From contig JAJYNJ010000009.1 of the NCBI GenBank assembly GCA_021786385.1, forward strand, positions 1 to 41,936: a DNA stretch of 41,936 nucleotides, read 5' to 3'. Source of the DNA: Chloroflexota bacterium (GTDB lineage Bacteria; Chloroflexota; Limnocylindria; Limnocylindrales; CSP1-4). A model generated the notes under the pieces. The model made no database searches. It was given only the letters and a program-made list of their open reading frames with translations, and had not been told where the DNA came from. Below, piece after piece: positions 8,385-17,156 of this stretch. The stretch's first letter is position 1. Each line of letters starts with the position of its first letter. The position numbers and the translations under genes were made by a program.

Positions 8385-8528
8385 ATACATCGCCGCGAGC
8401 GAGGTGCGCAGCACGTGGGCGGCACGCTGCAGCAGGTAGCGTCGCGCCTCCGCGGCCCACTCCAGGTCGGCGGCGGGGCTTCCCGCGTCGAACGAGAAAG
8501 GCGTCTCCGAGTTCGACTCCCGAGGCAT
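8385..8528 (-). pseudogene. possible small coding remnant upstream of the DUF2892 gene
   Basis: From an ATG at 8528 about 50 codons read MPRESNSETPF... to LAAMYPSR with close to 90% G/C third positions, like real genes here. Codon bias then collapses in this frame (continuing open to 8220) while the next frame becomes GC3-rich for about 17 codons (SNLVFRVMAG), as after a frameshift near 8385. No ribosome site precedes the ATG and no family is recognised. It may be a decayed gene, a sequencing frameshift, or chance. Confidence 0.3.
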
Positions 8529-8536
8529 GGTAGGAT
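8528..8536 (+). promoter_or_regulatory. weak extended -10 upstream of the DEAD-box helicase
   Basis: TGGTAGGAT (TGn plus TAGGAT) without a clear -35. It would give a GC-rich leader of about 165 nt before the TTG start. Otherwise the 8314-8709 gap holds only the possible small remnant on the opposite strand. Confidence 0.3.
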
Positions 8537-8709
8537 GACAAGGAAAGAACCTGCAGTTCGACCTGCTCCGGCGGCGCCCCCAGCGGCGCGCCGGGTGTCC
8601 GGCCGCCGATCCGGCAGCCTTTCGACCATCCGATCGCCAGCGGGCGCGCGCCTGTCGCGCCCGCCTCGGTCGCCCATGCGTCCCCGGGACGCGAGCAGGA
8701 GTTCCCAGC

Positions 8710-9972
8710 TTGACCTTTGCTACCCTCGGCCTCGCGGCCGATCTCCAGGAGACCGTGGCCCGCGAGGGATACGACGAGCCCACCCCCGTCCAGGCCGCGG
8801 CGATCCCGCTCGTGCTCGCCGGCCGCGACGTGCTTGCGGCAGCGCAGACCGGCACCGGGAAGACCGCGGCCTTCGTGCTCCCGATCCTGGAGCGGCTGCG
8901 GCCGGAGGCGAGCACGGCCATCTCGCCAGCCCGCCACCCCGTCCGCGTCCTGATCCTGGCGCCCACCCGCGAACTGGCGGTGCAGGTCGCGGAGTCCGTG
9001 AGGACCTACGGCCAGAGCCTGCCGCTGCGCTCGTGCGTCGTGCACGGCGGCGTCCCCATGAACCCGCAAGTGAAGATGCTCTGGTCGGGCGTCGAGATCC
9101 TGGTGGCGACGCCCGGGCGGCTGCTCGACCACGTCGCCCAGGGCACCGTCAAGCTCGGGCAGGTCGAGGTGCTCGTGCTCGACGAGGCAGATCGGATGCT
9201 CGACATGGGCTTCATCCCCGACGTGCGGCGGATCGTCGCGCTGTTGCCGGCCCGGCGCCAGACGCTCTTCTTCTCGGCGACGTTCTCCGACGAGATCCGC
9301 CACCTGGCGCAGGAGTTCCTGCACGACCCGGCCATCGTCGAGGTCGCCCGACGGAACACCATCGCCGACAACCTCTCACAGGCCCTCTACCCGGTCGACG
9401 GCGCGCGCAAGGCCGATCTGCTGGTTCACCTGATCGAGCGCGATCGGATGACGCAGGTCCTCGTCTTCACGCGGACCAAGACCGGCGCGGGGAGGCTCGC
9501 CGCGTACCTCGACCGGCGGGGCGTGCGGGCGGTCGCGATCCACGGCGACCGCAGCCAGCCCGAGCGCACGCGGGCACTCGAGGACTTCAAGCGCGGCGAC
9601 GTGACCGTCTTGGTCGCCACCGACGTCGCGTCGCGGGGGCTTGACATCGAAGAACTGCCCCACGTGGTCAACTTCGAGCTGCCGGCCGACCCGCAGGACT
9701 ACATCCACCGCATCGGCCGTACCGGCCGCGCGGGCGCCAGCGGCACGGCGATCTCGCTCGTCTCCCCCGACGAGGTCGACCAGCTGCGAGCCGTGCAGCG
9801 GCTCTTACGGGCGGCGATCCCCTGCCGCGTCGTCGAAGCCTTCCTGCCCGGCCAGCCGGCGCCCCGAGACGGCGCACCCTCGCCCGAACGGCGTGCGGGT
9901 CGCGCGCCCGCCCCGCGCTCTCGCGACACCTCGCGAGGTCGCCGGACCCCGGTCGCCAGCTCGGGACGCTGA
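8710..9972 (+). CDS. DEAD-box ATP-dependent RNA helicase (RhlE-like)
   Basis: 420 residues with the full motif set: Q motif (PTPVQAAAIP), Walker A AQTGTGKT, PTREL, TPGRLLD, DEAD in LVLDEADRMLDMGF, SAT in FFSATFS, and domain 2 motifs VFTRTK, ATDVASRGLDIE and HRIGRTGR. The tail after about 385 is short and Arg/Pro-rich, as in RhlE/CsdA-like proteins, which unwind structured RNA in ribosome assembly or mRNA decay. TTG start with GGAG about 9 nt upstream. Single gene, followed 135 bp later by the galactosidase. Function is firm at family level; the RNA target is unknown. Confidence 0.95.
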   Translation: MTFATLGLAADLQETVAREGYDEPTPVQAAAIPLVLAGRDVLAAAQTGTGKTAAFVLPILERLRPEASTAISPARHPVRVLILAPTRELAVQVAESVRTYGQSLPLRSCVVHGGVPMNPQVKMLWSGVEILVATPGRLLDHVAQGTVKLGQVEVLVLDEADRMLDMGFIPDVRRIVALLPARRQTLFFSATFSDEIRHLAQEFLHDPAIVEVARRNTIADNLSQALYPVDGARKADLLVHLIERDRMTQVLVFTRTKTGAGRLAAYLDRRGVRAVAIHGDRSQPERTRALEDFKRGDVTVLVATDVASRGLDIEELPHVVNFELPADPQDYIHRIGRTGRAGASGTAISLVSPDEVDQLRAVQRLLRAAIPCRVVEAFLPGQPAPRDGAPSPERRAGRAPAPRSRDTSRGRRTPVASSGR

Positions 9973-10107
9973 GCCGGACGCCGCACGGACCGCGGCGGAC
10001 CGCCGACCCGCCGGACACGACGACCGACCGGCGGGGACAATAGCGGTCGGCGGCCGCCATGGCCATCATCGGGCACGCCACGCCGGCCCCGCAGTTCGAG
10101 GGGAACG

Positions 10108-12333
10108 ATGCCGATCGAGTGGGACGCCGACGCGCGCCAGCTCCACCTCCACAACGGCCGCATCAGCTACATCGTGCGCGTCCTCGCCGACGGCTCGCTT
10201 GGTCAGCTGCACTTCGGCGCAGCCCTCGCCGACGGGCGTTCGTACCGGCACCTGGGAGGCGACGAGTTCCACGGCTTCGCCAACCGGCTCGGAGAACCAG
10301 TGGCGCTCGAATACCCGACCGCCGGCCGAGGTGATTTCCGGGTACCCGCACTCGAGGTCGAGCAGCCCGACGGCTCCACGGTCCTCGAGCTCGTCTACGC
10401 CGGCCACCGCATCCGCCCGGGCAAGCCCGCGATCCCGAGCCTTCCCGCCACGTATGTGGAGCGCGACGACGAGGCCGAGACGGCCGAGGTTCTGCTCCGC
10501 GACACCTCGAGCGGGACCGAAGTGCGGCTTCACTACACCATGTTCCGGGATCTGCCGGTGATCGCCCGCAGCGTCCGCATCACCAACGCGGGGAGCGGCA
10601 CGCTGCGCCTCCGCTGCGCGATGAGTGCCGCACTCGACCTGCCCGATGCGCAGTGGGAGCTGCTGCAGCTGAGCGGCGAATGGGCGCGCGAGCGCCACGT
10701 GTGGACGCGCCAGCTCGGTCCCGGACGGCAGGCGATCTCGAGCCGCCGTGGCGCCTCCGGGCATGAGCACAATCCCTGCCTCGTGCTGCGGCGGCCCTCG
10801 GCCACCGAGGAACATGGCGAGGCGTACGGGTTCAGCCTCGTCTACTCGGGAAACTTCCTGGCGGAGGCCGACGTGAGCCCGTTCGGCACCACGCGCGTCC
10901 GAATCGGGATCAACCCCGAGACCTTCTCGTGGACGCTTGCGCCGGGGGAAACCTTCGCCACCCCTGAGGTCATCCTCGTCTACAGCGACGCGGGCCTGGG
11001 AACCCTGAGCGATACCTACCACCGGCTCTACCGCGAGCGTCTCGCGCGGGGCACGTGGCGCGACCGCCCGCGTCCGATCCTGATCAACAACTGGGAAGCC
11101 ACCTACTTCGACTTCGACGAAGAGAAACTGATCCGGATCGCGGCCAGCGCGGCCGAGCTGGGCATCGAGCTCTTCGTTCTCGACGACGGCTGGTTCGGCC
11201 GGCGCGACGCGGACACGAGCTCGTTGGGCGACTGGTCCGTCGACCGGCGCAAGCTGCCGCACGGCCTGGAGGGGCTGGCGCGCCGCGTCGAGGCGCTGGG
11301 CATGCGGTTCGGCCTCTGGATCGAGCCCGAGATGGTGAGTCCGCGCAGCGAGCTCTTTGCCGCGCATCCGGACTGGGCCATCGGCGTCCCCGGCCGGGCG
11401 CGGACCGAAGGCCGCAACCAGTACGTGCTCGATATGGCACGGCCCGAGATCGTCGATCACCTGGCCGCCACGCTGTCGGCCCTGCTCGCCAGCGCCCCGA
11501 TCTCGTACGTCAAGTGGGACATGAACCGGAACATCAGCGAGCCGTACAGCCTCGCGCTGCCGCCGGATCGCCAGGGAGAGTTCTTCCACCGCTACATGCT
11601 GGGCGTGTACGAACTGTACCGGCGGCTGACGGAGGCGTTCCCGGACGTCCTCTTCGAATCATGCGCCGGCGGCGGGGGCCGCTTCGATCCGGGCCTACTC
11701 GCCTATGCCCCGCAGACGTGGACCAGCGACGACACGGATGCCGTCGAACGCCTGCGCATCCAATGGGGCACCTCCATCTGCTACCCCCTGAGCGCGATGG
11801 CGGCCCACGTGTCCGCCGTCCCGAACCATCAGGTCGGGCGGGTCACCCCGCTTGCGACGCGCGCCGCGGTCGCCTTCTTCGGTGTCTTCGGCTACGAGCT
11901 CGACCCGACCACCATGTCGCCCGAAGAACGCCGCGCGGTGGCCGAGCAGGTTGCCTTCTACCGGGCCTGGCGCGAGCTCTTCCGGCGCGGACGCTTCCTG
12001 CGCCTGCGCGGCCCGTTCGAAGGGGACGGCAACGAGATCGCCTGGATGGTCGTGGCGGAGGACGCATGCTCCGCGATCGTCGGTCAGTACACGGTGCTGA
12101 ACGTGCCCCATCCCGGCCCGCGCCGACTGCGGTTGCGCGGGCTGGACCCCGCGCGCGCCTATCGCGTCTCCACCTGGCCGGCGACCGAGGAGACGACCGC
12201 CCGGTTGAACGCGGGGGTGCGGGGCGGCGACGAGCTGATGCGCGCCGGGCTGCTCCTGGCCCCCGATCGTTGGGAGGCCGCGGCGCGCGGCGACTTTTCC
12301 GCCCGCCTCTTCGTGCTGGAGGCCGTCCCCTGA
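10108..12333 (+). CDS. alpha-galactosidase, glycoside hydrolase family 36
   Basis: 741 residues, the usual length for GH36: N-terminal beta-supersandwich, (beta/alpha)8 barrel from about 330, and C-terminal beta domain. Catalytic residues are visible: nucleophile Asp471 in YVKWDMNR and acid/base Asp541 in WTSDDTDA, 70 residues apart as in characterised members. Also present are LDDGWFG, WIEPEMVSP and ESCAGGGGRFD. No signal peptide, so it is cytoplasmic and cleaves alpha-galactosides (raffinose or melibiose type) after import. The ATG has a GAGGGGAA ribosome site. No sugar transporter or regulator lies next to it. Confidence 0.95.
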   Translation: MPIEWDADARQLHLHNGRISYIVRVLADGSLGQLHFGAALADGRSYRHLGGDEFHGFANRLGEPVALEYPTAGRGDFRVPALEVEQPDGSTVLELVYAGHRIRPGKPAIPSLPATYVERDDEAETAEVLLRDTSSGTEVRLHYTMFRDLPVIARSVRITNAGSGTLRLRCAMSAALDLPDAQWELLQLSGEWARERHVWTRQLGPGRQAISSRRGASGHEHNPCLVLRRPSATEEHGEAYGFSLVYSGNFLAEADVSPFGTTRVRIGINPETFSWTLAPGETFATPEVILVYSDAGLGTLSDTYHRLYRERLARGTWRDRPRPILINNWEATYFDFDEEKLIRIAASAAELGIELFVLDDGWFGRRDADTSSLGDWSVDRRKLPHGLEGLARRVEALGMRFGLWIEPEMVSPRSELFAAHPDWAIGVPGRARTEGRNQYVLDMARPEIVDHLAATLSALLASAPISYVKWDMNRNISEPYSLALPPDRQGEFFHRYMLGVYELYRRLTEAFPDVLFESCAGGGGRFDPGLLAYAPQTWTSDDTDAVERLRIQWGTSICYPLSAMAAHVSAVPNHQVGRVTPLATRAAVAFFGVFGYELDPTTMSPEERRAVAEQVAFYRAWRELFRRGRFLRLRGPFEGDGNEIAWMVVAEDACSAIVGQYTVLNVPHPGPRRLRLRGLDPARAYRVSTWPATEETTARLNAGVRGGDELMRAGLLLAPDRWEAAARGDFSARLFVLEAVP

Positions 12334-12417
12334 CGCGAGGCGGGGCTCGCCGACGCGACGTCGCGGCCGACGCGCTGCCCGCAGACGACGCGCTCCCCAT
12401 GCCGCGCGTACGACATG

Positions 12418-12449
12418 CGGAGGCCGGCCCCGTGCAGGACCGGCCTCCG
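12418..12449. terminator. 10-bp perfect hairpin between convergent genes (terminator)
   Basis: CGGAGGCCGG and CCGGCCTCCG pair perfectly over a 12-nt loop. A TTTT follows about 10 nt downstream on the + strand. It lies between the galactosidase and acetate-permease genes, which converge, so it may terminate in both directions. Confidence 0.65.
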
Positions 12450-12505
12450 TGTGGCGCGCGTTTTCCACGCGGCGCCGGGCGTGCGGCGCCGTGTGGGGCG
12501 AAAGG

Positions 12506-13081
12506 TCAGCCCGGCAGGACCTCCGAGCCCCACGCCTCGTTGATGACCGCGCGGGCGGAGCCGTAGAAGGCCGCGATCGCCGTCAGGATGCCGACATAGC
12601 CGCCGAGCTGCGTCAGACCGCTGCCGGCCGCGCTCCCGTTGAACGCACCGAGCGCAAGCACGACGAACGTGATCCAGAGCAGCAGGAAGACGACCATCGT
12701 GACCCGGGCGCCCTTCAGCGTGGCGATCCACATGTAGAAGGTGAAGATGCCCCAGGCGAGCAGGTACCAGGCGACCGCGTTGCCGGCATCTTTGCCCTGG
12801 AAGACGACGACGAACGCGGCGAAGCTGACCCAGAAGCCACCGTAGGAACTGAAGGCGACCCCCCCGAACGTGTTGCCGTTCTTGAACTCCCACCACCCGG
12901 CGATCAGCTGACCCAGCCCGCCGTAAGCCAGGGCAAGGCCGACGACGATGGCCAACGAGCTACCGGTGATGAGACCCGCGTTGATCAGCGACAGGATCAG
13001 CGTCGTGAGGGCGAATCCCGCCAGCCCGAGAGGCGCGGGGTTCGCCTCCTTCGCTGCCGGCATGCCCTGGGCTTGAGCCAC
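12506..13081 (-). CDS. satP: acetate uptake transporter, GPR1/FUN34/YaaH (SatP) family
   Basis: 191 residues with six hydrophobic helices and the family signature NPAPLGLAGF near the N-terminus. SatP-family channels and permeases move acetate (and succinate) across the cytoplasmic membrane. The GTG start is chosen for GGAAAGGAG 7 nt upstream; longer readings add low-complexity sequence. It lies 79 bp behind the acetyl-CoA synthetase gene on the same strand, so uptake and activation of acetate are encoded together. Codon use matches the neighbours. Confidence 0.92.
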   Translation of the reverse strand: MAQAQGMPAAKEANPAPLGLAGFALTTLILSLINAGLITGSSLAIVVGLALAYGGLGQLIAGWWEFKNGNTFGGVAFSSYGGFWVSFAAFVVVFQGKDAGNAVAWYLLAWGIFTFYMWIATLKGARVTMVVFLLLWITFVVLALGAFNGSAAGSGLTQLGGYVGILTAIAAFYGSARAVINEAWGSEVLPG

Positions 13082-13101
13082 GCGCGAACTCCTTTCCGGT
13101 C

Positions 13102-13122
13102 GGGCGGCGCGGTCAGCCGCCC
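13102..13122 (-). other. stem-loop in the acs-satP gap
   Basis: A 7-bp perfect stem (GGGCGGC/GCCGCCC, 7-nt loop) between the acs stop and the satP ribosome site. It may adjust the acs:satP ratio by partial termination or by protecting an mRNA end; there is no direct evidence. Confidence 0.35.
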
Positions 13123-13160
13123 TCAGTCCACCAACCGGTGACCGCTCCCCTGACCAGCTG

Positions 13161-15131
13161 TCAGATGAGCTGTTCCGCCTCGCTCGACTGCGCCTTGTCG
13201 CGGATGGTCTCCACGATCCCGGAATCGGCCAGCGTCGTGACATCGCCCAACGGTCGATGCTCCGCGATGTCGCGCAGCAGGCGGCGCATGATCTTGCCCG
13301 AACGCGTCTTGGGCAGTTCCGGGGTGAACATCACCATCTTGGGGCGTGCGATCGCGCCGATCTTCCTGGCCACGTGCTCGCGCAGCTCGGCCGCCAGCGT
13401 GTCGCTCGGTTCCACGCTGGCCTTCAGGATCACGAAGGCGAAGATCGCCTCGCCGGTGATCGGATCGCTCCGCCCGACGACCGCCGCCTCGGCGACGGCC
13501 GGATGGTCGACCAGCGCCGATTCCACCTCGATCGTGCTGATGCGGTGGCCGGAGACCTTCATGACGTCGTCGACGCGGCCGAGCAGCCAGAAGTAGCCGT
13601 CCGCATCGACCTTGCAGCCGTCCCCCGCGAAGTAGTAGCCGGGGAAACGGCTCCAGTACGTGTTGACGTAGCGGTCCGGGTCCTTGTAGATGCCGCGCAG
13701 CATCGCCGGCCACGGCCGCGTGAGGACCAGGTAGCCGCCGCCCTGCCCGTCCGGGACGTCCTTGCCGTCGGCATCGACGACCTTGGCTCCCACCCCCGGG
13801 AACGGCCGCGTGGCCGATCCGGGCCGCAGGGTAGTGATCCCGGGAAGCGGCGTGATCAGGATCATCCCCGTCTCGGTTTGCCACCAGGTATCGACCACGG
13901 GGCAGCGCCCGCCGCCGATGTACTTGTGGTACCAGAGCCAGGCCTCCGGGTTGATCGGCTCGCCGACCGTGCCGAGTACCCGCAACGATGACATGTCGTG
14001 CTTGGCCGGCCACTCCTCGCCCTGCTTCATGAAGGCGCGGATGGCGGTCGGGGCGCAGTACAGGACGTTCACCTTGTACTTCTCGATGATCGACCACCAG
14101 CGGTCCGGTGCCGGGTACTGGGGCGCCCCCTCATACAGGATCGACGTGGTTGCGTTGGCCAGGGGCCCATAGACGATGTACGAGTGGCCGGTCACCCAGC
14201 CGATGTCGGCGGCGCACCAATAGACGCTGTCGGGCTTGATGTCGAAGATGTAGTGGTGCGTCGAGGCGATCCCCACCAGATAGCCGCCGGTCGTGTGCAT
14301 GACCCCCTTCGGCTTGGCGGTCGTGCCAGAGGTGTGGAGGAGATAGAGGAGATGCTCCGAGTCGAGCGGAACGGGGTCGCACTGCTCGGACTGCCGCTCG
14401 ACGAAGTCATGCCACCAGTGATCGCGCCCCGGCGTCATCGAGACGTCGTGGCCGGTCCGGCGCACCACGAGCACGTTCTTGATCGTGGGCGCGTTCGCCA
14501 CGGCGACGTCGGCAGCCCCCTTCAGGTCGAGCACCTTGCCGTTGCGCCAGCCGCCGTCCGCCGTGATCAGCGCCACGGCCTCCGAGTCGATCATGCGGCC
14601 CTGTAGGGCGTCCGAGCTGAAGCCGCCGAAGACGACCACGTGCGGCGCGCCGATCTTGGCGCAGGCCAGCATCGCGATCGGCAGTTCGGGGATCATCGGC
14701 ATGTAGATGCCAACCCGGTCGCCGGTCTTCACGCCGAGCGCCTGCAGCGCGTTGGCGCACTTGTTGACCTCCCGCTGCAGGTCCGCGTAGGTGATCGTCC
14801 GGGTGTCGCCGGGCTCGCCCTCCCAGTGGTAGGCGACCTTCGATCCCAGGCCCCGCTCCACGTGTCGGTCCACGCAGTTGTAGGCGACGTTGAGTCGACC
14901 GCCCACGAACCACTTCGCATAGGGCAGGTCCCATTCGAGGACCTGGTCCCATTTGCGATACCAGTCCAGCCGTTGCTCGGCTTCCTCCGCCCAGAAGCCC
15001 TCGAAGTCCCGCTCGGCGCGTGCGTAGATGTCCGCCTGTGCGTTGGCGTTGCGCGCGATCTCCGCGGGTGGCGGAAACTCCCGCCGCTCTGAGAGCAGAG
15101 CCTCGATTTCCGGCTGCACGTTCAGGCTCAT
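13161..15131 (-). CDS. acs: acetyl-CoA synthetase (AMP-forming)
   Basis: 656 residues, the normal length for Acs, which makes acetyl-CoA from acetate, ATP and CoA through acetyl-AMP. The P-loop [11 protein letters not shown], the WWQTETG motif, the hinge region [15 protein letters not shown] and the C-terminal [11 protein letters not shown] are all present. Lys613 in the last motif is the residue whose acetylation by Pat-type enzymes inactivates Acs in Salmonella and others. The ATG is preceded by GGAGGG and a good promoter. A deacetylase and a Pat-like acetyltransferase are encoded just upstream, so this Acs is very likely under acetylation control. Confidence 0.97.
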   Translation of the reverse strand: MSLNVQPEIEALLSERREFPPPAEIARNANAQADIYARAERDFEGFWAEEAEQRLDWYRKWDQVLEWDLPYAKWFVGGRLNVAYNCVDRHVERGLGSKVAYHWEGEPGDTRTITYADLQREVNKCANALQALGVKTGDRVGIYMPMIPELPIAMLACAKIGAPHVVVFGGFSSDALQGRMIDSEAVALITADGGWRNGKVLDLKGAADVAVANAPTIKNVLVVRRTGHDVSMTPGRDHWWHDFVERQSEQCDPVPLDSEHLLYLLHTSGTTAKPKGVMHTTGGYLVGIASTHHYIFDIKPDSVYWCAADIGWVTGHSYIVYGPLANATTSILYEGAPQYPAPDRWWSIIEKYKVNVLYCAPTAIRAFMKQGEEWPAKHDMSSLRVLGTVGEPINPEAWLWYHKYIGGGRCPVVDTWWQTETGMILITPLPGITTLRPGSATRPFPGVGAKVVDADGKDVPDGQGGGYLVLTRPWPAMLRGIYKDPDRYVNTYWSRFPGYYFAGDGCKVDADGYFWLLGRVDDVMKVSGHRISTIEVESALVDHPAVAEAAVVGRSDPITGEAIFAFVILKASVEPSDTLAAELREHVARKIGAIARPKMVMFTPELPKTRSGKIMRRLLRDIAEHRPLGDVTTLADSGIVETIRDKAQSSEAEQLI

Positions 15132-15231
15132 GCGGGACCCTCCGTCATCGCGGACTGTTGCGGGGACCGATACAGCAAGATCGCGGCGAGCTTCGCGCGG
15201 AACGCTGGCACTCAGCGGGCGCGCTCCTCGC

Positions 15232-15259
15232 AGCGTAACCACGCGATTCGCCATGTCAA
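15232..15259 (-). promoter_or_regulatory. acs promoter
   Basis: On the minus strand: perfect -35 TTGACA, 16-bp spacer, then TACGCT. It predicts a start near 15225 and a leader of about 95 nt before acs. This is the best -35 consensus seen in the window. An imperfect AT-containing inverted repeat (CGTGTATAT with ATATACGCACG) lies just upstream at about 15271-15322 and could bind a regulator. Confidence 0.6.
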
Positions 15260-15375
15260 GAAGTGCGAAAGCGTGTATATGCGCTCGATAGGTGGGGCGC
15301 CACGGACGATATACGCACGAAGTCTGGGGGGCGCCTGGCAGGGCGCCGGTCCCGAGCGTCGCGGGCGCGGCGGTC

Positions 15376-15398
15376 AGGAGGAGGAGGAGGAGGAGGAG
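15376..15398. repeat. (AGG)n microsatellite
   Basis: Seven and two-thirds uninterrupted AGG units in the acuC-acs gap. The stretch 15260-15428 otherwise has no gene I can support. Confidence 0.9.
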
Positions 15399-15428
15399 CG
15401 TCGCCCCCAGCGCTGTGGGGCATACCAG

Positions 15429-16607
15429 TCAGGCCGCGGTCGATTCCTCGATGGCGCGCAACGCGCATGCGAGCGCGGCCTCGGCCGTCTGGCGGTTGCG
15501 CTCGACCAGGCTCTCGGGCTCGGGTGCGGCGAGCTCGGGCGGGTCGAGCAACATGAGCGGCGGGGGCGCCTGGTCGAACCGGGCAGCCTCCCCGCTCCAG
15601 CGCGCACGCCACTCCGGGGGCGTCTCGAGAGGGAGGTCGCGGTGCGCCTGGGTGAGCCAGACCAGCGCCCAGACCCGCGGGACGACGCGGTACACGTCGT
15701 AGCCGCCGCCCCCGGTAGCGAGCCAGCGTCCCTCGGCGTACTGGTGGGCGACCCGGTGGAGCAGCGCCGCGGCGCGGGCCATGGCCAACGTCGTCACTCG
15801 CAGGTGCGCAAGGGGATCGAACAGATGGGTGTCGCTGCCGTGCTGCGTGACGAGGATCGTTGGCTGGTAGGCTGCGGCAAGGGCCGGCACCACGAGTTCG
15901 ACGGCGGCGAGCCACGACACGTCAGAAGTACCGGGCTCGAGCGGCACGTTGACGGCCGTCCCGCGAGCGTTCGGCGCGCCGCAGTCCGAGACGAACCCGG
16001 TGCCGGGGAAGAGCGCTCGGCCGGTCTCGTGGAACGAGATCGTCAGGACCTGCGGATCATCCCAGAAGATCGTCTCGACGCCGTCGCCGTGGTGGACGTC
16101 CAGATCGACGTAGAGCACGCGGTGCCCCGCATCACGCGCCCGCGCGACCGCCAACGCCACGTCGTTGTAGATGCAGAAGCCGCTGGCGCGTTCCGGCATC
16201 GCGTGGTGCAACCCGCCGCCCGGGTGGAAGGCGTGGCAGGCGTCGCCCGCCAGGATCCGTTCCATGGCAGCCAGCGAGCCGCCGGCGACCGCGGCCGCCG
16301 CCTCGTGCATGCCGGAGAAGGGCGGATCGTCGCCCCACGCCGAGAAGCCGAGCATCGGTCCCGCGTCCGGGTACTCGGAGAGCATGCGGACGCTCGAGAT
16401 GTACGCGGGGTCGTGGACGCGCCGGAGCTCGGCCTCCGACACCTCGGGGGGTGGCATGAAGCGGTCGGCGCCCAGGGCCTCCAGCAGCTCGATTCCCGGT
16501 CCGAAGCGGCGGGGCGTCAGCGGATGCTGGACGCCGAAGTCATAGAGCAGCGAGGGTGGGCCGAAGACCACGAGGGGCTGGACGGACGCCGTGGTTGAGG
16601 GCTGCAC
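15429..16607 (-). CDS. acuC: AcuC-type protein deacetylase (histone deacetylase superfamily)
   Basis: 392 residues, class I HDAC-like fold. Catalytic features: His134-His135 in GGLHHA, zinc ligands Asp170 and His172 in DLDVHHGDG, Asp259 in QHGSDTH, and transition-state Tyr303 in GGGGYD. AcuC in Bacillus subtilis deacetylates and reactivates AcsA. Here acs lies downstream on the same strand and a Pat-like gene is divergent, the same functional grouping. GTG start; a purine-rich GAAGGAG is 15 nt upstream, too far to be ideal, so the start is less certain than the domain. Polyamine or acetoin substrates are less likely given context. Confidence 0.93.
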   Translation of the reverse strand: MQPSTTASVQPLVVFGPPSLLYDFGVQHPLTPRRFGPGIELLEALGADRFMPPPEVSEAELRRVHDPAYISSVRMLSEYPDAGPMLGFSAWGDDPPFSGMHEAAAAVAGGSLAAMERILAGDACHAFHPGGGLHHAMPERASGFCIYNDVALAVARARDAGHRVLYVDLDVHHGDGVETIFWDDPQVLTISFHETGRALFPGTGFVSDCGAPNARGTAVNVPLEPGTSDVSWLAAVELVVPALAAAYQPTILVTQHGSDTHLFDPLAHLRVTTLAMARAAALLHRVAHQYAEGRWLATGGGGYDVYRVVPRVWALVWLTQAHRDLPLETPPEWRARWSGEAARFDQAPPPLMLLDPPELAAPEPESLVERNRQTAEAALACALRAIEESTAA

Positions 16608-17156
16608 GTTGGTGTCGCTGCGCTCCTTCGGGCCGCTCTATCTGTCGGCAAAGGGGGATGACGGCGCGCTGTATCCGAGCACTATAGCGAGCCCTCGCTG
16701 GAAGATGGTTGCGCGGCGCGTCCTGGCCCTGGCCGCCACGCACGCTTCGTCGCTCGTGCGCGCTCCCGAGGGCGTGCGGAGCGTGCGCCTCAGCGGCCAC
16801 GTCGCGCGTACCACCATCAGCGTGAGTTAGACAACCCACGATCAGGGGCCGACCGCTTGGCGTACGCGCCCCGGTCACGTACCGTAGACCTCTGGACGGC
16901 GGGGCCTCGCCATCGCAACGGGCCCCGCGGATCGCAACGCCGGCGGGACACGGCACCGCGGGCAGCTCGAAACCGCCGCACCGGACCTGCCGCGAGAGGA
17001 CGACTGGCCCATGTTGTGCGCCCCACTGGCTCTGGCGGCCGAACTGGAGCCGTGTCACGGTCGTGCCGGCGGCGCGTGGACCGCCGATCCGCCCGTCGAC
17101 CCGCACGGCCGCAGGCGACCCGGCCGACCCCCAGCGACCGCGACGAAGCAGGAGCC
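16608..17156. other. 549-bp divergent control region between acuC and the Pat-like gene
   Basis: No convincing gene. Leftward: a -10 TATAGT at 16681-16686 (5/6 consensus, poor -35) about 70 bp before acuC. Rightward: TTGGCG, 17-bp spacer, TACCGT at 16857-16885, predicting a leader of about 265 nt before the Pat-like gene. Both are candidates only. Confidence 0.4.

Noticed and set aside
8505-8530. A GTTCGACTC element resembling a tRNA T-loop
   Set aside because: The T-stem does not pair beyond the first base pair and no matching acceptor strand or anticodon arm lies upstream.
15273-16598. A 441-residue open frame on the plus strand with a poly-Glu stretch
   Set aside because: The poly-Glu is the AGG microsatellite and the rest is antisense to acuC.
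16591-16830. A 79-codon plus-strand frame in the acuC-pat gap
   Set aside because: No ribosome site, no family resemblance, and it begins inside acuC; treated as non-coding.
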